Source of the DNA: Desulfobulbus alkaliphilus | GTDB taxonomy: Bacteria; Desulfobacterota; Desulfobulbia; Desulfobulbales; Desulfobulbaceae | DNA length: 64,000 nucleotides | NCBI RefSeq assembly: GCF_016918545.1 | Contig: NZ_JAFFQC010000013.1 | Coordinates: forward strand, 1-64,000 | Reading direction: 5' to 3' | Shown: in pieces, positions 30,626-40,818 of the stretch | Position numbering within the stretch: position 1 is the stretch's first letter | Layout: each line of letters opens with the position of its first letter | Program-made: the position numbers and the translations under genes | The notes under the pieces: generated by a model | The model's database searches: none | Told to the model about the DNA's origin: nothing | What the model saw: only the letters and a program-made list of their open reading frames with translations

Positions 30626-31297
30626 CTACCCTTGATCGGGATCGAATGTATACCCGACTCCGTACACTGAACGGATCAGATCGCGGCCGGGCGCAGCCTG
30701 TTGCATCTTACGTCGCAATTTTTTGATGTGGCTGTCGATGGTCCGATCATTGACGATCCGCTGATCCGGGTAAATACGTCCCATGAGCTGATCCCGGCTG
30801 TATATGTGTCCGGGCCGGGCCTGCAGCATAGCCAGGAGTTTGAACTCCACGGCGGTCAGATCAAGGCTGCAGCCGTCAAGGCCGGCGCGCATGGTCGATT
30901 CGTCCAGCACCAGTCCATGGCTCGGTGCAACCGTGCCGTTGGCGCGCCGGAGGACAGCCTTGACCCTGGCCACCACTTCACGGGGGCTGAAGGGTTTGCA
31001 GATATAGTCATCGGCACCCAATTCCAGACCCAGCAGCCGGTCAATCTCTTCGATACGGGCGGTGACCATGATGATCGGCACCGCCGAAAACGAACGAATC
31101 TCACGACAGATATCCATACCATCCCGACCGGGAAGCATCAGATCCAGGAGAATCAGGTCTGGTTGTTCCTGTCGCACCCGGGATACGACGCTGCTGCCAT
31201 CGGCAAGCAGACGAACGGAGAAACCGGCAGCCTGGAGATAATCAGCCAGAATTGCCGCCAGCCGCTTTTCATCCTCGACAATCAATATACACTGCAT
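30626..31297 (-). CDS. baeR: OmpR-family response regulator (BaeR-like)
   Basis: A 223-residue regulator. The receiver has the acidic pocket (ILIVEDEKRLAAILADYLQA), phospho-acceptor Asp in PDLILLDLMLPGRDGMDICR, Thr in PIIMVTARIEEIDRLLGLEL and Lys in GADDYICKPFSPREVVARVK. The winged-helix effector domain reads LDLTAVEFKLLAMLQARPGH-IYSRDQLM and IVNDRTIDSHIKKLRRKMQQ then IRSVYGVGYTFD. It is four bases downstream of the histidine kinase stop region and is divergent, with the kinase gene between, from a macA-macB-tolC efflux operon, which it very likely controls. BaeR assignment rests on overall resemblance and efflux context. Confidence 0.85.
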   Translation of the reverse strand: MQCILIVEDEKRLAAILADYLQAAGFSVRLLADGSSVVSRVRQEQPDLILLDLMLPGRDGMDICREIRSFSAVPIIMVTARIEEIDRLLGLELGADDYICKPFSPREVVARVKAVLRRANGTVAPSHGLVLDESTMRAGLDGCSLDLTAVEFKLLAMLQARPGHIYSRDQLMGRIYPDQRIVNDRTIDSHIKKLRRKMQQAAPGRDLIRSVYGVGYTFDPDQG

Positions 31298-31301
31298 GGC
31301 C

Positions 31302-32762
31302 TCATCCTTTTTTGGGCAGGGTTACGGTTATCCGCAGGCCACCCAACGGAGACGGTGCCGCCTCGATGGTTCCGCCGTGGGCCTCGACAATCGATTTGCA
31401 CAAGGCCAGGCCAAGACCGGCTCCGCCATGGCTCCGGCTTCTCGACTCCTCGACCCGATATAAACGATCAAATAAGCGATGAAGAAATTGTTCGGGGACC
31501 CCGGGGGAGGAATCGGCTATGCACAGCAGGATGTTCTTTGTCTCCTCACGCACAACCACCTCCAGACGACCGCCGGAATCGGTGTAGCGCAAGGTATTCT
31601 GGAGCAGATTACCCAGCAGCTGATGCAACCGCTCCGCATCCGCGAACAGGACCAGAGGCCGATCCGGAATATCCATAGTCAGAGACAGCCCCTGTTCATT
31701 CCACTCTTCTCGGTAGGCGAGAACAGCCTGCTTGACCAGGGCACCGAAATCCAGAGATTCTTTATGATAGGTCAGGGCACCGATATCAGCCAGAGACAGT
31801 TCGTAGAGGTCATCGACCAGACGACTGAGGTGAAGTATCTCACTGTGGAGAACATCCATGGTCTGGGGTGTCAACCGGCGTACGCCATCCTGCACGGCTT
31901 CCACCTCACCCCGGAGGATGGCCAAGGGAGTCCGCAATTCATGGGAAATATCAGCGACCCAGCGCCGACGCAGCGCCTCATTCTGTTCCAGGGTTGTGGC
32001 CAGACTATTGAAATCCCGAGCCAATTGACCAAGTTCGTCGGACGATTCCGCCGGCACCCGGATGTCATATCGACCTGCGGCCAGTTGGGTGGTGGCGGTG
32101 GCCAGGGTTGTGATACGCCGGACCATTCTGCCGGCCAGCGGCAGGGCCAACAGAGCCGCGCCAGCTGCAATGCTCAAGGCAATAAGGACCAGATGGCGAT
32201 GCTGCTCGCCGGAAAACTGGCGTATTCGCTCATCCACAAGAATACGAGGAGGAATCAAGCCAAGGTACCCGATAGGTTCCTTATCCAAGGCAAGGGTGAT
32301 AAACATCGGTGACTGGGACCAGGGTGGCCTGGGCCCCTGCATCACCTCTTTCTGGACATCAAGAAGTACGACCCGCAGATCAAAAGCCTGGGCACCTCTG
32401 GGCACCGGCGGCGGCAATCGCTCCTCCTGATTGGCAAGTTTACTGCTGTTGAGCGCCGCATCATGAAATTGCCGGTACTCTTGGCGGCGGACCCGCTGAG
32501 GCCTGGTGGACGCCACCAGTTCGATCCACTGTTCCGAGGATTCCTTAAGCGCATCCCATTGTCCCTGTTCATGATACTCCTGCTCCAGAATGCGAGCCAG
32601 GGTTTCCAGTCGTTCCCTTTCGACATGGTTGACGTACCGGAACACTCCCCGTTCGAAGCTCATCCGAGTCACCACGAACATGCTGACCACCACGCAGATG
32701 GTGGCAATGAGGAAGGCCATAAAGAGGCGGTAGCGGATGCCGATTTTGATCTTTCTGTCCAT
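31302..32762 (-). CDS. baeS: Membrane sensor histidine kinase (BaeS-like)
   Basis: A 486-residue kinase; the ATG at 32762 is chosen (AAGGAAG upstream). Two membrane helices (residues ~10-33, FMAFLIATICVVVSMFVV, and ~190-215, LVLIALSIAAGAALLALPLA) flank a periplasmic sensor of about 150 residues. Then come HAMP (RMVRRITTLATATTQLAAGR), the H-box RRRWVADISHELRTPLAILR with the phospho-His, N-box LLGNLLQNTLRYTDSGG, and G-boxes CIADSSPGVPEQ and SHGGAGLGLALCKSIVEAHG. It forms an operon with the response regulator downstream. It is divergent from the efflux operon at 33.4-38 kb, so the system probably senses envelope stress or an exported compound. Confidence 0.88.
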   Translation of the reverse strand: MDRKIKIGIRYRLFMAFLIATICVVVSMFVVTRMSFERGVFRYVNHVERERLETLARILEQEYHEQGQWDALKESSEQWIELVASTRPQRVRRQEYRQFHDAALNSSKLANQEERLPPPVPRGAQAFDLRVVLLDVQKEVMQGPRPPWSQSPMFITLALDKEPIGYLGLIPPRILVDERIRQFSGEQHRHLVLIALSIAAGAALLALPLAGRMVRRITTLATATTQLAAGRYDIRVPAESSDELGQLARDFNSLATTLEQNEALRRRWVADISHELRTPLAILRGEVEAVQDGVRRLTPQTMDVLHSEILHLSRLVDDLYELSLADIGALTYHKESLDFGALVKQAVLAYREEWNEQGLSLTMDIPDRPLVLFADAERLHQLLGNLLQNTLRYTDSGGRLEVVVREETKNILLCIADSSPGVPEQFLHRLFDRLYRVEESRSRSHGGAGLGLALCKSIVEAHGGTIEAAPSPLGGLRITVTLPKKG

Positions 32763-33083
32763 TTGCGCAACTTCCTTGCCGTTTTCCTTGCCCCCCTCAC
32801 CGGATAGACCTCCAGGACAGTCGCAGCCGGTGTGGTCTCGTTGCCTATCTCCTAGCACAATCTCCCCGCCGGCCTCACCCTCTTTTCGTTGCTGGTTCGT
32901 TTTTCCTCATTTCCTCCACATTTCCTGCACCTTTGTTGGCTAAAGTGGCTCATGGAGAAAACAGATATCAGTCCACTGTCAAAACAGGATGATGGCTGTC
33001 CCCAAAAAATGCAGCAGAAATCGGTCATTGCCCTGACAACCCGGGCAGGCGTTGTCTGCTGATTCCATTCGGACTGATTGACT
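32763..33083. promoter_or_regulatory. Divergent control region (left part) between the two-component genes and macA
   Basis: The ~660 bases from 32763 to 33423 separate the kinase gene from macA. No BaeR-type direct repeats are obvious to the eye. A repeat element occupies 33084-33197, and the macA promoter should lie between 33250 and 33400. Confidence 0.35.
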
Positions 33084-33197
33084 CCTGGATACCCGAAGGG
33101 CGGCTGGTTGAAGGTATTGTTAAGGATTCCACTGCAATTATATGATGATTACAGCAAGATATGACCAAAACAATCGTCCAGCCGCCACGGGTTCAGG
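33084..33197 (-). repeat. CTGAATCCGTGACGG element, short form, reverse orientation
   Basis: Reads CCTGGATACCCGAAGGGCGG then CTGGTTGAAGGTATTGTTAA-GGATTCC, GCAATTATATGATGATTACA and the end GTCCAGCCGCCACGGGTTCAGG. This is the complement of the short form (no hairpin module). It sits inside the baeS-macA control region. Confidence 0.75.
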
Positions 33198-33423
33198 TAA
33201 CTGATTTCACTCATCTTCCGGATCAACAGACACCAGGATGATGATCCTTTCCGGCCGGGTAAAGCGTGTTGTCGTCCCCTTTACCCACTGGGTTTTTTGA
33301 TAATATGCCATATCGTTGTACAAATATACTCTCACTACCCGCGCAGGAACCGGTCTTTCCGGGTCACCGCGGGATATACCTGGCTTACTTCCTCCTGGAG
33401 GATACAACGGTCTTACAGACACC

Positions 33424-34632
33424 ATGAAATCAGCACGAAAAAAACTTCAGCTTCGCTTTTGGGCGGTCCTGGCCGCACTCATGATCACCGCCGCGGCCGC
33501 GACCTTCTATTTCTTCTTCCGTGAGGAGAAACAACCAGCCTACATGACCGCTCCAGTGACCCGGGGTGACATCGAAATCACGGTTCTGGCCAGCGGCACG
33601 GTGGAATCAAGCAACCTGGTCAGTGTCGGCGCCCAGGTCTCGGGGCAACTGAAATCGCTGCAGGTCGAACTGGGGGACACAGTCGAAGCTGGACAGGTGG
33701 TGGCGGAAATCGACTCGCTGCCGCAACAGAACACCCTGCAGACCAGAACCGCGGCCCTGGCAGCCACCCTGGCACAGAAGCAGGCCAAGGAAGCCTCGCT
33801 CCACCTGGCTGAACTGACCTTGCAGCGCCAGGCCGAGATGCTGCGAGGCGATGCCGCCTCTCAGGATGATTTCGACAATGCCGAAGCCAACCTGAACGTG
33901 ATCCGCGCTGAACTCATTGCCCTGGACGCTCAGATTGAACAGGCAAGAATCGCCGTAGATACGGCGCGCCTGGATCTTGGCTATACCATGATCACCTCAC
34001 CCATCGACGGTGTGGTGGTGGCCATCGTCACCAAAGAAGGACAAACCGTCAATGCCAACCAGTTGGCCCCAACAATCATCAAGGTTGCCCGTCTGGACCA
34101 GATGACCATCAAGGTGGAAATTTCCGAGGCCGATGTCATCCGGGTTCAGCCCGGCCAGAAGGTCTACTATTCCATTCTCGGTGAACCGGAAAGCCGCTAT
34201 CCCGGCCAGCTTCGTTTCATTGAACCGGCACCGGAATCCATATCCAGCGAAGGGTTGAGCGGCTCTTCCGCTGCCGCGGGAGCGGCCATCTATTACATGG
34301 GTATCCTTGATGTCCCCAATGATCAGGGCACATTGCGCATTGCCATGACCGCCCAGGTGTTCATTGTCCTGGCCGAGGCCCACGATGTTCTCACCGTGCC
34401 GGCCGCAGCCCTCGGCGACAGGGACGAGCAAGGACGCTATCTGGTCTGGGTGGAAACAGCACCAAACAGGCATGAGCAACGACCGGTGCGCATCGGCCTT
34501 AACAATAATGTCCGAGCCGAGGTTCTGGAAGGACTGGTGCAAGGAGATCGTGTCGCCATAGGCGAACAGGTCTCTGCCCAGGCTGACACATCCATGCCCC
34601 GGGGAAGACGCGGGGGAGTGAGAATACTGTGA
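33424..34632 (+). CDS. macA: MacA-type periplasmic adaptor (membrane fusion protein)
   Basis: A 402-residue inner-membrane-anchored adaptor for an ABC efflux pump. The start at 33424 gives [20 protein letters not shown] with an N-terminal membrane helix. The lipoyl halves ([20 protein letters not shown], then [20 protein letters not shown]) flank a helical hairpin (residues ~100-180). The beta-barrel ([20 protein letters not shown]) and a membrane-proximal domain ([20 protein letters not shown]) follow. The ribosome site is poor; GGAGG lies 27 bases upstream, and an earlier non-ATG start cannot be excluded. The stop overlaps the macB start (TGATG), so the two are coupled. Confidence 0.9.
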   Translation: MKSARKKLQLRFWAVLAALMITAAAATFYFFFREEKQPAYMTAPVTRGDIEITVLASGTVESSNLVSVGAQVSGQLKSLQVELGDTVEAGQVVAEIDSLPQQNTLQTRTAALAATLAQKQAKEASLHLAELTLQRQAEMLRGDAASQDDFDNAEANLNVIRAELIALDAQIEQARIAVDTARLDLGYTMITSPIDGVVVAIVTKEGQTVNANQLAPTIIKVARLDQMTIKVEISEADVIRVQPGQKVYYSILGEPESRYPGQLRFIEPAPESISSEGLSGSSAAAGAAIYYMGILDVPNDQGTLRIAMTAQVFIVLAEAHDVLTVPAAALGDRDEQGRYLVWVETAPNRHEQRPVRIGLNNNVRAEVLEGLVQGDRVAIGEQVSAQADTSMPRGRRGGVRIL

Positions 34633-36581
34633 TGGATGCGCCGCTCATCGAACTCCGGGGCGTTTGTCGCGAGTATCCCGCCGGTGACGAGGTTCTCACC
34701 GTTCTCAAGGACATCAACCTGACCATAACCGCCGGCGAGATGGTGGCCATTGTCGGCACCTCCGGTTCCGGCAAGTCAACCCTGATGAATATCATCGGCT
34801 GCCTGGATCGGCCCAGCCGCGGCAGTTATCGGGTGGGTGGCGAGGAAACCGGCCAATTGGAACCGGACCAACTCGCCTACCTGCGCCGGGTTCATTTCGG
34901 TTTTATCTTCCAGCGCTATCATCTGCTCAACAGCATCAGCGCCCTGGGAAATGTTGAGATTCCGGCTATCTATGCCGGACAGAGCAGCCAGGCCCGACGT
35001 CAGCGGGCTGCTGAGCTTCTCGCCCGCCTGGGCATGGCCGACCGCCTGGATCATACCCCGGGCCAGCTTTCCGGCGGCCAGCAGCAGCGGGTTTCCATCG
35101 CCCGAGCCCTGATGAACGGCGGCGCCGTCATCCTCGCCGATGAACCCACTGGCGCCCTGGATACTGCCAGCGGTAACGAGGTGATGACCATCCTGCGTGA
35201 ACTCAACCGGAACGGTCATACCGTGATCATCGTCACCCATGATCACCAGGTCGCCAGCCATGCCAACCGGATTATCGAACTCACTGACGGTGTTATCTCC
35301 GCCGATCGGAGCACTCAGCAACCCGGTGAGGCAGCCATGATCAAGCCTGACTCCACCCGGCCTTCCCATCCCTGGCGGGCCAGGTGGGACCGATTCGTTG
35401 AGGCGTTCCGGATGGCCCTGCTCGCCATGACCTCACATCGCCTGCGCACCCTGCTGACTATGCTCGGCATCATTATCGGCATTGCCTCGGTGGTCTCCGT
35501 GGTGGCCTTGGGCGAAGGGACCAGGCAGCGCATTCTCCAAGATATCAGTGCCATGGGGACCAATACCATCAATATCTACCCGGGACGTGATTTCGGTGAC
35601 CTGCGCTCCGGAGCGGTGCGTACCCTGATCCCCGACGATGCCTACGCCCTGGCTCAGCAACCCTATGTGGACAGTGTTACACCAGAGGTGCGGATAGCCC
35701 AGACTCTGCGGTACGGCAATATCAGCGTCAGTGCACAGGTCAATGGCGTGGGCGAGCATTTCTTCCGGGTACGGGGTATGGAGCTGGCCATGGGACGATT
35801 GTTCGACCGGGCCAGCGTCCGCAACAGTGTGCAGGAAGTGGTCATCGATGACAATACCCACCGTTCTCTGTTCGGCGGGTCCAACGAGATCCTGGGCGAA
35901 GTGATCATACTGGGGCGAGTCCCTTTCCGGGTAATCGGAGTCACGAAAAGAAGTGAAACCCGTTTCGGTGACGGCGACACCCTCAATCTATGGATTCCCT
36001 ATACCACGGCCATGAACCGGATCACCGGGCAACAGCACCTGCGGACTATCACGGTGCGGGTTGCGGATACCGTGCCCACCGCGGTTGCCGAGCAGAGTAT
36101 CGTCAACCTCCTGACCCTGCGCCACGGCACCCGGGATTTCTTTGTGTCCAACATAGACGCCATCCGCCAGACCATCGAAAAAACAACCGCCACCATGACC
36201 CTGCTGATCTCCTCCATTGCTTTCATCTCTCTTTTGGTGGGGGGTATAGGGGTGATGAATATCATGCTGGTATCGGTGACCGAACGGACCCAGGAGATCG
36301 GGGTGCGCATGGCGGTGGGCGCGCGCCACAGCGACATTATGCAGCAGTTTCTTATCGAGGCAGTGCTCGTCTGCCTGTGTGGTGGTCTGCTGGGAGTCGG
36401 CCTGGCCCTGGGCGCCGGCCTGGCTCTTTCCTTTTCCGGCAGCACCTTCACCATGATCTATTCCACCACCGCCATTGTCAGCGCCTTTATCTGCGCCACC
36501 GGGATCGGGGTCCTTTTCGGTTTTCTCCCCGCCCGTAATGCCGCCCGCCTCGATCCGGTGATCGCCCTTGCACGCGAATAA
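34632..36581 (+). CDS. macB: MacB-type ABC transporter: ATPase fused to FtsX-like permease
   Basis: A 649-residue protein. The ATPase (residues 1-235) has Walker [18 protein letters not shown]-loop [20 protein letters not shown], signature [20 protein letters not shown], Walker [15 protein letters not shown] and H-loop [10 protein letters not shown] first membrane helix (~270-295, [20 protein letters not shown]), a ~230-residue periplasmic MacB_PCD domain and three C-terminal helices with the FtsX motif [20 protein letters not shown] complete it. MacB drives export of macrolides, lipopeptides or siderophores by mechanotransmission through MacA and TolC, powered by cytoplasmic ATP. It is the second gene of a complete tripartite operon. 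Confidence 0.95.
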   Translation: MDAPLIELRGVCREYPAGDEVLTVLKDINLTITAGEMVAIVGTSGSGKSTLMNIIGCLDRPSRGSYRVGGEETGQLEPDQLAYLRRVHFGFIFQRYHLLNSISALGNVEIPAIYAGQSSQARRQRAAELLARLGMADRLDHTPGQLSGGQQQRVSIARALMNGGAVILADEPTGALDTASGNEVMTILRELNRNGHTVIIVTHDHQVASHANRIIELTDGVISADRSTQQPGEAAMIKPDSTRPSHPWRARWDRFVEAFRMALLAMTSHRLRTLLTMLGIIIGIASVVSVVALGEGTRQRILQDISAMGTNTINIYPGRDFGDLRSGAVRTLIPDDAYALAQQPYVDSVTPEVRIAQTLRYGNISVSAQVNGVGEHFFRVRGMELAMGRLFDRASVRNSVQEVVIDDNTHRSLFGGSNEILGEVIILGRVPFRVIGVTKRSETRFGDGDTLNLWIPYTTAMNRITGQQHLRTITVRVADTVPTAVAEQSIVNLLTLRHGTRDFFVSNIDAIRQTIEKTTATMTLLISSIAFISLLVGGIGVMNIMLVSVTERTQEIGVRMAVGARHSDIMQQFLIEAVLVCLCGGLLGVGLALGAGLALSFSGSTFTMIYSTTAIVSAFICATGIGVLFGFLPARNAARLDPVIALARE

Positions 36582-36585
36582 TACC

Positions 36586-37962
36586 ATGCAACAGAGACAA
36601 CTCCCCATACTCTGGCCACTGCTGCTGGCCTTGCTCTTCAGCGGCTGTGCAAGCCACTCAGGATCGTACCAGACCCCGAAACTGACCTTGCCCACCAGCT
36701 GGGAACAGGCAAGCGACACTGAAGTCTTGCCCGATGACGAACACTGGTGGCGAGCCTTCGCAGATCCAACCCTCAATCAGCTGGTGGATGAAGCTTTGAT
36801 TCGCAACAATGACCTGGCTGCCGCGGCCCTGCTTGTCCAGCGGGCGCAACTGCGTGCAGATCAGGCGGAAAGCGATCTGCTGCCCTCGACCGCGGTGCGC
36901 GCCGGCGCAAGCCTGAGCCGCAATCTGAGCAGCAGCGACAAGGAAGAAATTCGCAATTTTTCTTCTTCAGCGACCGTGAGCTATGAACTCGATCTGTGGA
37001 AAAAACTGGCTGAGACCGCGAATGCGGCCCACTGGGAAATGCTGGCCACAGAGGAGGACCGGGCCAGCGCGGCCCTTGTTTTGACCGCAACTACTGCCAC
37101 CCTGTACTGGCAGATTGCCTATTTCAATCAGCGGCTTGCCACAGCCGATGCAAGCATTGCCTATGCGGTCCAGACCCTGACCCTGGCTGAAGTGCGCACA
37201 AAAGCGGGTGCCGCCACCAGGCTTGATGTTCTCGAAGCCCAGCGTACGCTTGCCAACCAGAAGGCAGCGCGGACAACCCTGCTGCAACAGCGGATGGAGG
37301 CACGCAATGCCCTGGCAATTCTCTTTGACGGACCGCCCCGGACCCTTGCCATATCCGAACCCGAAAACCTCTCCCATGTCGCCGTACCGAAAGTGGCAGC
37401 GGGCCTGCCCGCCTCTCTGCTGGCCAGGCGTCCGGATCTGCGGGCTGCCGAGGCCCGTCTCCAGGCAGCCCTGGCCACCAGCGAGGCCACCCGGGCCTCC
37501 TGGTACCCCGCCATCAGCCTGAGCGGCAACCTGGGGGTCAGCAGCGATGCGCTCTCCCGTCTGGTGCGCAACCCAATCGGGGTTCTCGCAGCCGACCTCA
37601 CATTGCCATTTATTCAATGGAGGGACATGCAGCGCAATATCAAGATTTCAGAAACCGAGTACCAGGTGGCTGTGGTCAACTTTCGCCAGACGCTCTACAC
37701 CGCTCTGAGCGAAGTGGAAGACAGTCTTTCGGCTCGTCAGCACTATCTGCTGCAGGGCGAACAACTGGAACTGGTTCTGGCAACCGCTCTGCAGGTGGAG
37801 GAAATATACCGTGTCCGTTATCAGGCCGGCAATGTTGCCATCAAGGCCTGGCTGGATGCCCAGGAAAACCGGCGGCAGGCTGAAACGGCCCTGGCGGAAA
37901 ATCATCTCAACCTGTTGCTGAATTACATCACCCTGTGTAAGGCGTTGGGAGGGAATCAATAG
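36586..37962 (+). CDS. NodT/TolC-family outer-membrane efflux lipoprotein
   Basis: A 458-residue outer-membrane channel subunit, starting four bases after the macB stop. Lipoprotein signal: ILWPLLLALLFSGCASHSGS with lipobox LFSGC. Two outer-membrane-efflux repeats are visible. The first runs from WWRAFADPTLNQLVDEALIR-NNDLAAAALLVQRAQLRADQ to about residue 230. The second starts at LLARRPDLRAAEARLQAALA and includes ASWYPAISLSGNLG and ADLTLPFIQWRDMQRNIK. NodT members (such as OprM/CusC) form the trimeric duct for tripartite pumps. It completes the macAB-channel operon opposite the BaeSR-type regulators. Confidence 0.92.
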   Translation: MQQRQLPILWPLLLALLFSGCASHSGSYQTPKLTLPTSWEQASDTEVLPDDEHWWRAFADPTLNQLVDEALIRNNDLAAAALLVQRAQLRADQAESDLLPSTAVRAGASLSRNLSSSDKEEIRNFSSSATVSYELDLWKKLAETANAAHWEMLATEEDRASAALVLTATTATLYWQIAYFNQRLATADASIAYAVQTLTLAEVRTKAGAATRLDVLEAQRTLANQKAARTTLLQQRMEARNALAILFDGPPRTLAISEPENLSHVAVPKVAAGLPASLLARRPDLRAAEARLQAALATSEATRASWYPAISLSGNLGVSSDALSRLVRNPIGVLAADLTLPFIQWRDMQRNIKISETEYQVAVVNFRQTLYTALSEVEDSLSARQHYLLQGEQLELVLATALQVEEIYRVRYQAGNVAIKAWLDAQENRRQAETALAENHLNLLLNYITLCKALGGNQ

Positions 37963-38008
37963 GGAAAAGGACGAAAAATTTGGACAGATTTTTTTGAAGA
38001 TTTTTTTC

Positions 38009-38114
38009 GCGGGCATGGCCCGCTCCTACTGCGCAAACACAGTTCATCTGGCCTTTGCAGGAGCGGGCCATGCCCGCAATTGCATTGGCCCTTGTAGGAG
38101 CGGGCCATGCCCAC
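38009..38114. repeat. REP cluster: three copies of GGAGCGGGCCATGCCCGC
   Basis: One inverted unit (GCGGGCATGGCCCGCTCCTAC, 38009-38029) faces two direct units (38057-38077 and 38094-38114, GTAGGAGCGGGCCATGCCCAC). Each unit is itself palindromic (GCGGGC-ATG-GCCCGC). This is the layout of classic REP/BIME sequences between convergent genes: nodT-like on the left, AI-2E permease on the right. It may stop transcription or protect RNA 3' ends. Confidence 0.85.
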
Positions 38115-38171
38115 GATTGAACTGAGATTGTACTGAGGACGGCGGTGACCCTTCGTTGTCCATCCTCGTTT

Positions 38172-39251
38172 TCAAGGGCCACCGATATCAAACTTTCTCT
38201 CCTCCTCGATAACCGGCCAGGCCTTGAGAACCGCAGCGATCAAGGTGGCAAGCGGAATAGCGAAAAAGACGCCCCATAACCCCCATATACCACCAAAAAA
38301 CAGAATAGCGGTGATCACAGCCACCGGATGCAGATCAACAACCTCGGAAAAAAGCAGCGGAGCCAGCAGATTGCCGTCGATGAACTGAATAATGCCGTAG
38401 GCAAGGATGATGTAGCCGAACTCGGCGGTGAAGCCAAAACCGAAATAGGCCACCGCCGCCACCGGGACCGTAACCACGGCCGCCCCCACGTAGGGCACGA
38501 TCACGGAAAGCCCGGTTGCCAGGGACAGGAGCATGGCGTAAGGGAGCTGAAGCGCGGTGAAAACGATAAAACTCGCTACCCAGACGATGAGGATCTCGAT
38601 GAACTTGCCGCGGACATAATTACCGATGCCGGCATTGACATCTACCCAGACTGAGTTCACCAGGCTGCGATTGGGCGGCAGAAACAGCAGAAACCAGGCC
38701 ACGATCCGATCTTTATCCCACAGCATGAAAAAGACCAGCAACGGGACAAGAAAGAGATACACCACAATCGTCATCAGCTGCATGGCCGAAGCCAGCGAAA
38801 AAAGCAGCAACTGCTGACCAAGGCTGGTCAGATTCTGGCGAATGGTGTTCAATAATTCATTGACCTGATCCTCGGAAAAAACCTGCGGATAGAGTTCCGG
38901 CAACTGCAGCATGACTGCCTGGGTCTTGGTGACGATCGCTGGCAGTTCCCGGGCAAACTGAGTGAGCTGACCTGCCAGCAGGGGGAGAAGCAGCAGGATC
39001 ATGGCCACGAACATGGACAGAAAACAACTGAAAACAAGAATGACCGCCACTGGTCGGGGCAACCGGTATCGCACCAGAGCACGGATCCCCCCTTCAAGCA
39101 GGTAGGCGATGATGATACTGGCAATCAATGGTGCCAGCAGACGGCTGGCGAGTATGACAAAGAGCAGCCCGAAGGACAGGACCAACGCCAGAATCACAAC
39201 CTGGGGATTGGAAAAGTGTCGATCAAACCAATTCCGTACATATCGAATCAT
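38172..39251 (-). CDS. AI-2E family transporter (PerM-like permease)
   Basis: A 359-residue membrane protein with about eight helices; AGGAAAACAGT precedes the ATG. It begins IRYVRNWFDRHFSNPQVVIL then LLAPLIASIIIAYLLEGGIR. The soluble loop of ~100 residues with amphipathic helices (VMLQLPELYPQVFSEDQVNE) lies in the middle. The C-terminal signature is SLVNSVWVDVNAGIGNYVRG-KFIEILIVW, LSVIVPYVGAAVVTVPVAAV and IIQFIDGNLLAPLLFSEVVD-LHPVAVI. Family members export autoinducer-2 or act as Na+/H+ antiporters; which applies here is unknown. Single gene, convergent with the efflux operon. Confidence 0.9.
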   Translation of the reverse strand: MIRYVRNWFDRHFSNPQVVILALVLSFGLLFVILASRLLAPLIASIIIAYLLEGGIRALVRYRLPRPVAVILVFSCFLSMFVAMILLLLPLLAGQLTQFARELPAIVTKTQAVMLQLPELYPQVFSEDQVNELLNTIRQNLTSLGQQLLLFSLASAMQLMTIVVYLFLVPLLVFFMLWDKDRIVAWFLLFLPPNRSLVNSVWVDVNAGIGNYVRGKFIEILIVWVASFIVFTALQLPYAMLLSLATGLSVIVPYVGAAVVTVPVAAVAYFGFGFTAEFGYIILAYGIIQFIDGNLLAPLLFSEVVDLHPVAVITAILFFGGIWGLWGVFFAIPLATLIAAVLKAWPVIEEERKFDIGGP

Positions 39252-39538
39252 ACTGTTTTCCTATAGATGTTCCTGAGCGGGAAAATCGGCATAGCGAAGC
39301 AAAAAATGGAACACTTGTGTTGCCAGAGTACTACCAGAGACGCTCGCCCATCAGCAACCTTTTCAATCACGGATTGAGGAGGATGATAACCGGTGGCAAT
39401 GCTGAGGTCAGGCAGCAATTTGCTCGCCCTGGTGAACGTGCGCGCATCTTTACATCCAACCGGTAAATGTTTAATATTTAAAATTTATACCTGGTGTAGC
39501 AAAACCACTCCGCAATCTGCCTGCAAGGAGAAAAAACC

Positions 39539-40687
39539 ATGACTGGATCCGCCAAAACTCCGTCCCTCCATCCCGAAGCAGGATTAGCGGATATCACCGC
39601 CTGCAACTCCTCCATCTGCCTGGTGGACGGTGAGAACTGCCGCCTGCTTTATCGCGGGTACGACATCGTCGATCTCACCGAACATTCGACCTTTGAGGAA
39701 GTTGCCTACCTTCTCTGGTACGGTCGACTCCCGGGATTCGTCGAGTTTCAGGCCTTTCTCGACGGTTTTACCGGCTGCATGAAGCTGCCGGTGGAAACAG
39801 TGATGATTCTGCGCATGTTTCCCAATGCAGCCACCCCCATGGAAGTGCTGCGCACAGCGGTTTCATCCTTGGGCCACTGGGATCCCGACAGCGGCAACAC
39901 CCTGCTTGACGCCTGTCTGCGCAAGGCGCAGCGTCTCACCGAACGTATCCCCCTGATTATTGCCTCCCATCAGCGGCTCCGGGAAGGCATGGAACCACTC
40001 GAACCGAAATCCAACTACGGCATTGCCTTCAATTTCCTTTATACCCTGCAGGGCAAGGAGCCGGATCCGATCATGGTCAGGGCCATGGATACCGCCCTTA
40101 TCCTCCATGCCGATCATGAACTCAATGCCTCGACCTTTGCCGCTCGGGTGACAGCAGCCACCATGACCGACATCTATTCAGCCGTGACCAGTGCCATCGC
40201 CGCCCTGAAGGGACCGCTGCACGGCGGGGCCAACGCCGAGGTCATGAAGATGCTTGAAGAAATCGGCACCCCGGAAAAAGCTGCCGACTGGATCCTGCCC
40301 CGTTTACGGAGAAAAGAAAAAATCCCCGGGTTCGGTCATCGGGTCTATCGCTGCGAAGACCCCCGTGCCACTGTCCTGCGCAAAGAGGTCGAGCAAATCA
40401 CGGCTCTCACCGGTGAGTTACGCTACTTTGAAATCGCTCAGGCTGTGGAGCAGGTTATGCTGACCCATTCCAGGGTGTTTCCCAATGTCGATTTTTATTC
40501 CGCACCCCTCTATCAGGCCATGGGTATACCGGAGGAACTGTTCACCCCCATATTCGCCGTCAGCCGAACGGTCGGCTGGACGGCTCATATCCTCGAGCAG
40601 TGGAAAAACAACCGCTTGATCCGACCCAATGCCCAGTATACAGGCCCATCCCTGCAGCCGTATATTGACATCGGCTCCCGCTCTTGA
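39539..40687 (+). CDS. gltA: Citrate synthase (citrate/2-methylcitrate synthase family)
   Basis: A 382-residue enzyme behind CAAGGAGAAAAAACC. It condenses oxaloacetate with acetyl-CoA (or propionyl-CoA). Family features: SSICLVDGENCRLLYRGYDI near the N-terminus, LILHADHELNASTFAARVTA, catalytic His in ALKGPLHGGANAEVMKMLEE, His in IPGFGHRVYRCEDPRATVL and the catalytic Asp region PNVDFYSAPLYQAMGIPEEL. The length (~380) is that of the short homodimeric form. It stands alone, so it is impossible to tell citrate from methylcitrate use; no prp genes are near. The AT-rich stretch TTTAATATTTAAAATTTATA just upstream (39468-39490) may contain its promoter. Confidence 0.95.
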   Translation: MTGSAKTPSLHPEAGLADITACNSSICLVDGENCRLLYRGYDIVDLTEHSTFEEVAYLLWYGRLPGFVEFQAFLDGFTGCMKLPVETVMILRMFPNAATPMEVLRTAVSSLGHWDPDSGNTLLDACLRKAQRLTERIPLIIASHQRLREGMEPLEPKSNYGIAFNFLYTLQGKEPDPIMVRAMDTALILHADHELNASTFAARVTAATMTDIYSAVTSAIAALKGPLHGGANAEVMKMLEEIGTPEKAADWILPRLRRKEKIPGFGHRVYRCEDPRATVLRKEVEQITALTGELRYFEIAQAVEQVMLTHSRVFPNVDFYSAPLYQAMGIPEELFTPIFAVSRTVGWTAHILEQWKNNRLIRPNAQYTGPSLQPYIDIGSRS

Positions 40688-40717
40688 CCAATCCCTCACT
40701 GGCACCCATCAAGAAAC

Positions 40718-40747
40718 CCTTGATCCGTGACAGCTGGGTGCCGGTTT
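40718..40747 (+). repeat. CTGAATCCGTGACGG element, end fragment
   Basis: CCTTGATCCGTGACAGCTGG then GTGCCGGTTT matches only the first end of the element. It lies between convergent gltA and the glycerophosphodiesterase gene. Confidence 0.45.
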
Positions 40748-40818
40748 ATCGACCAAAGGGTCCATTCAGCGGGACAACAAGAAGAGTCAGGATAAAAGAA
40801 CCGGTTTGCGGATGGGCA

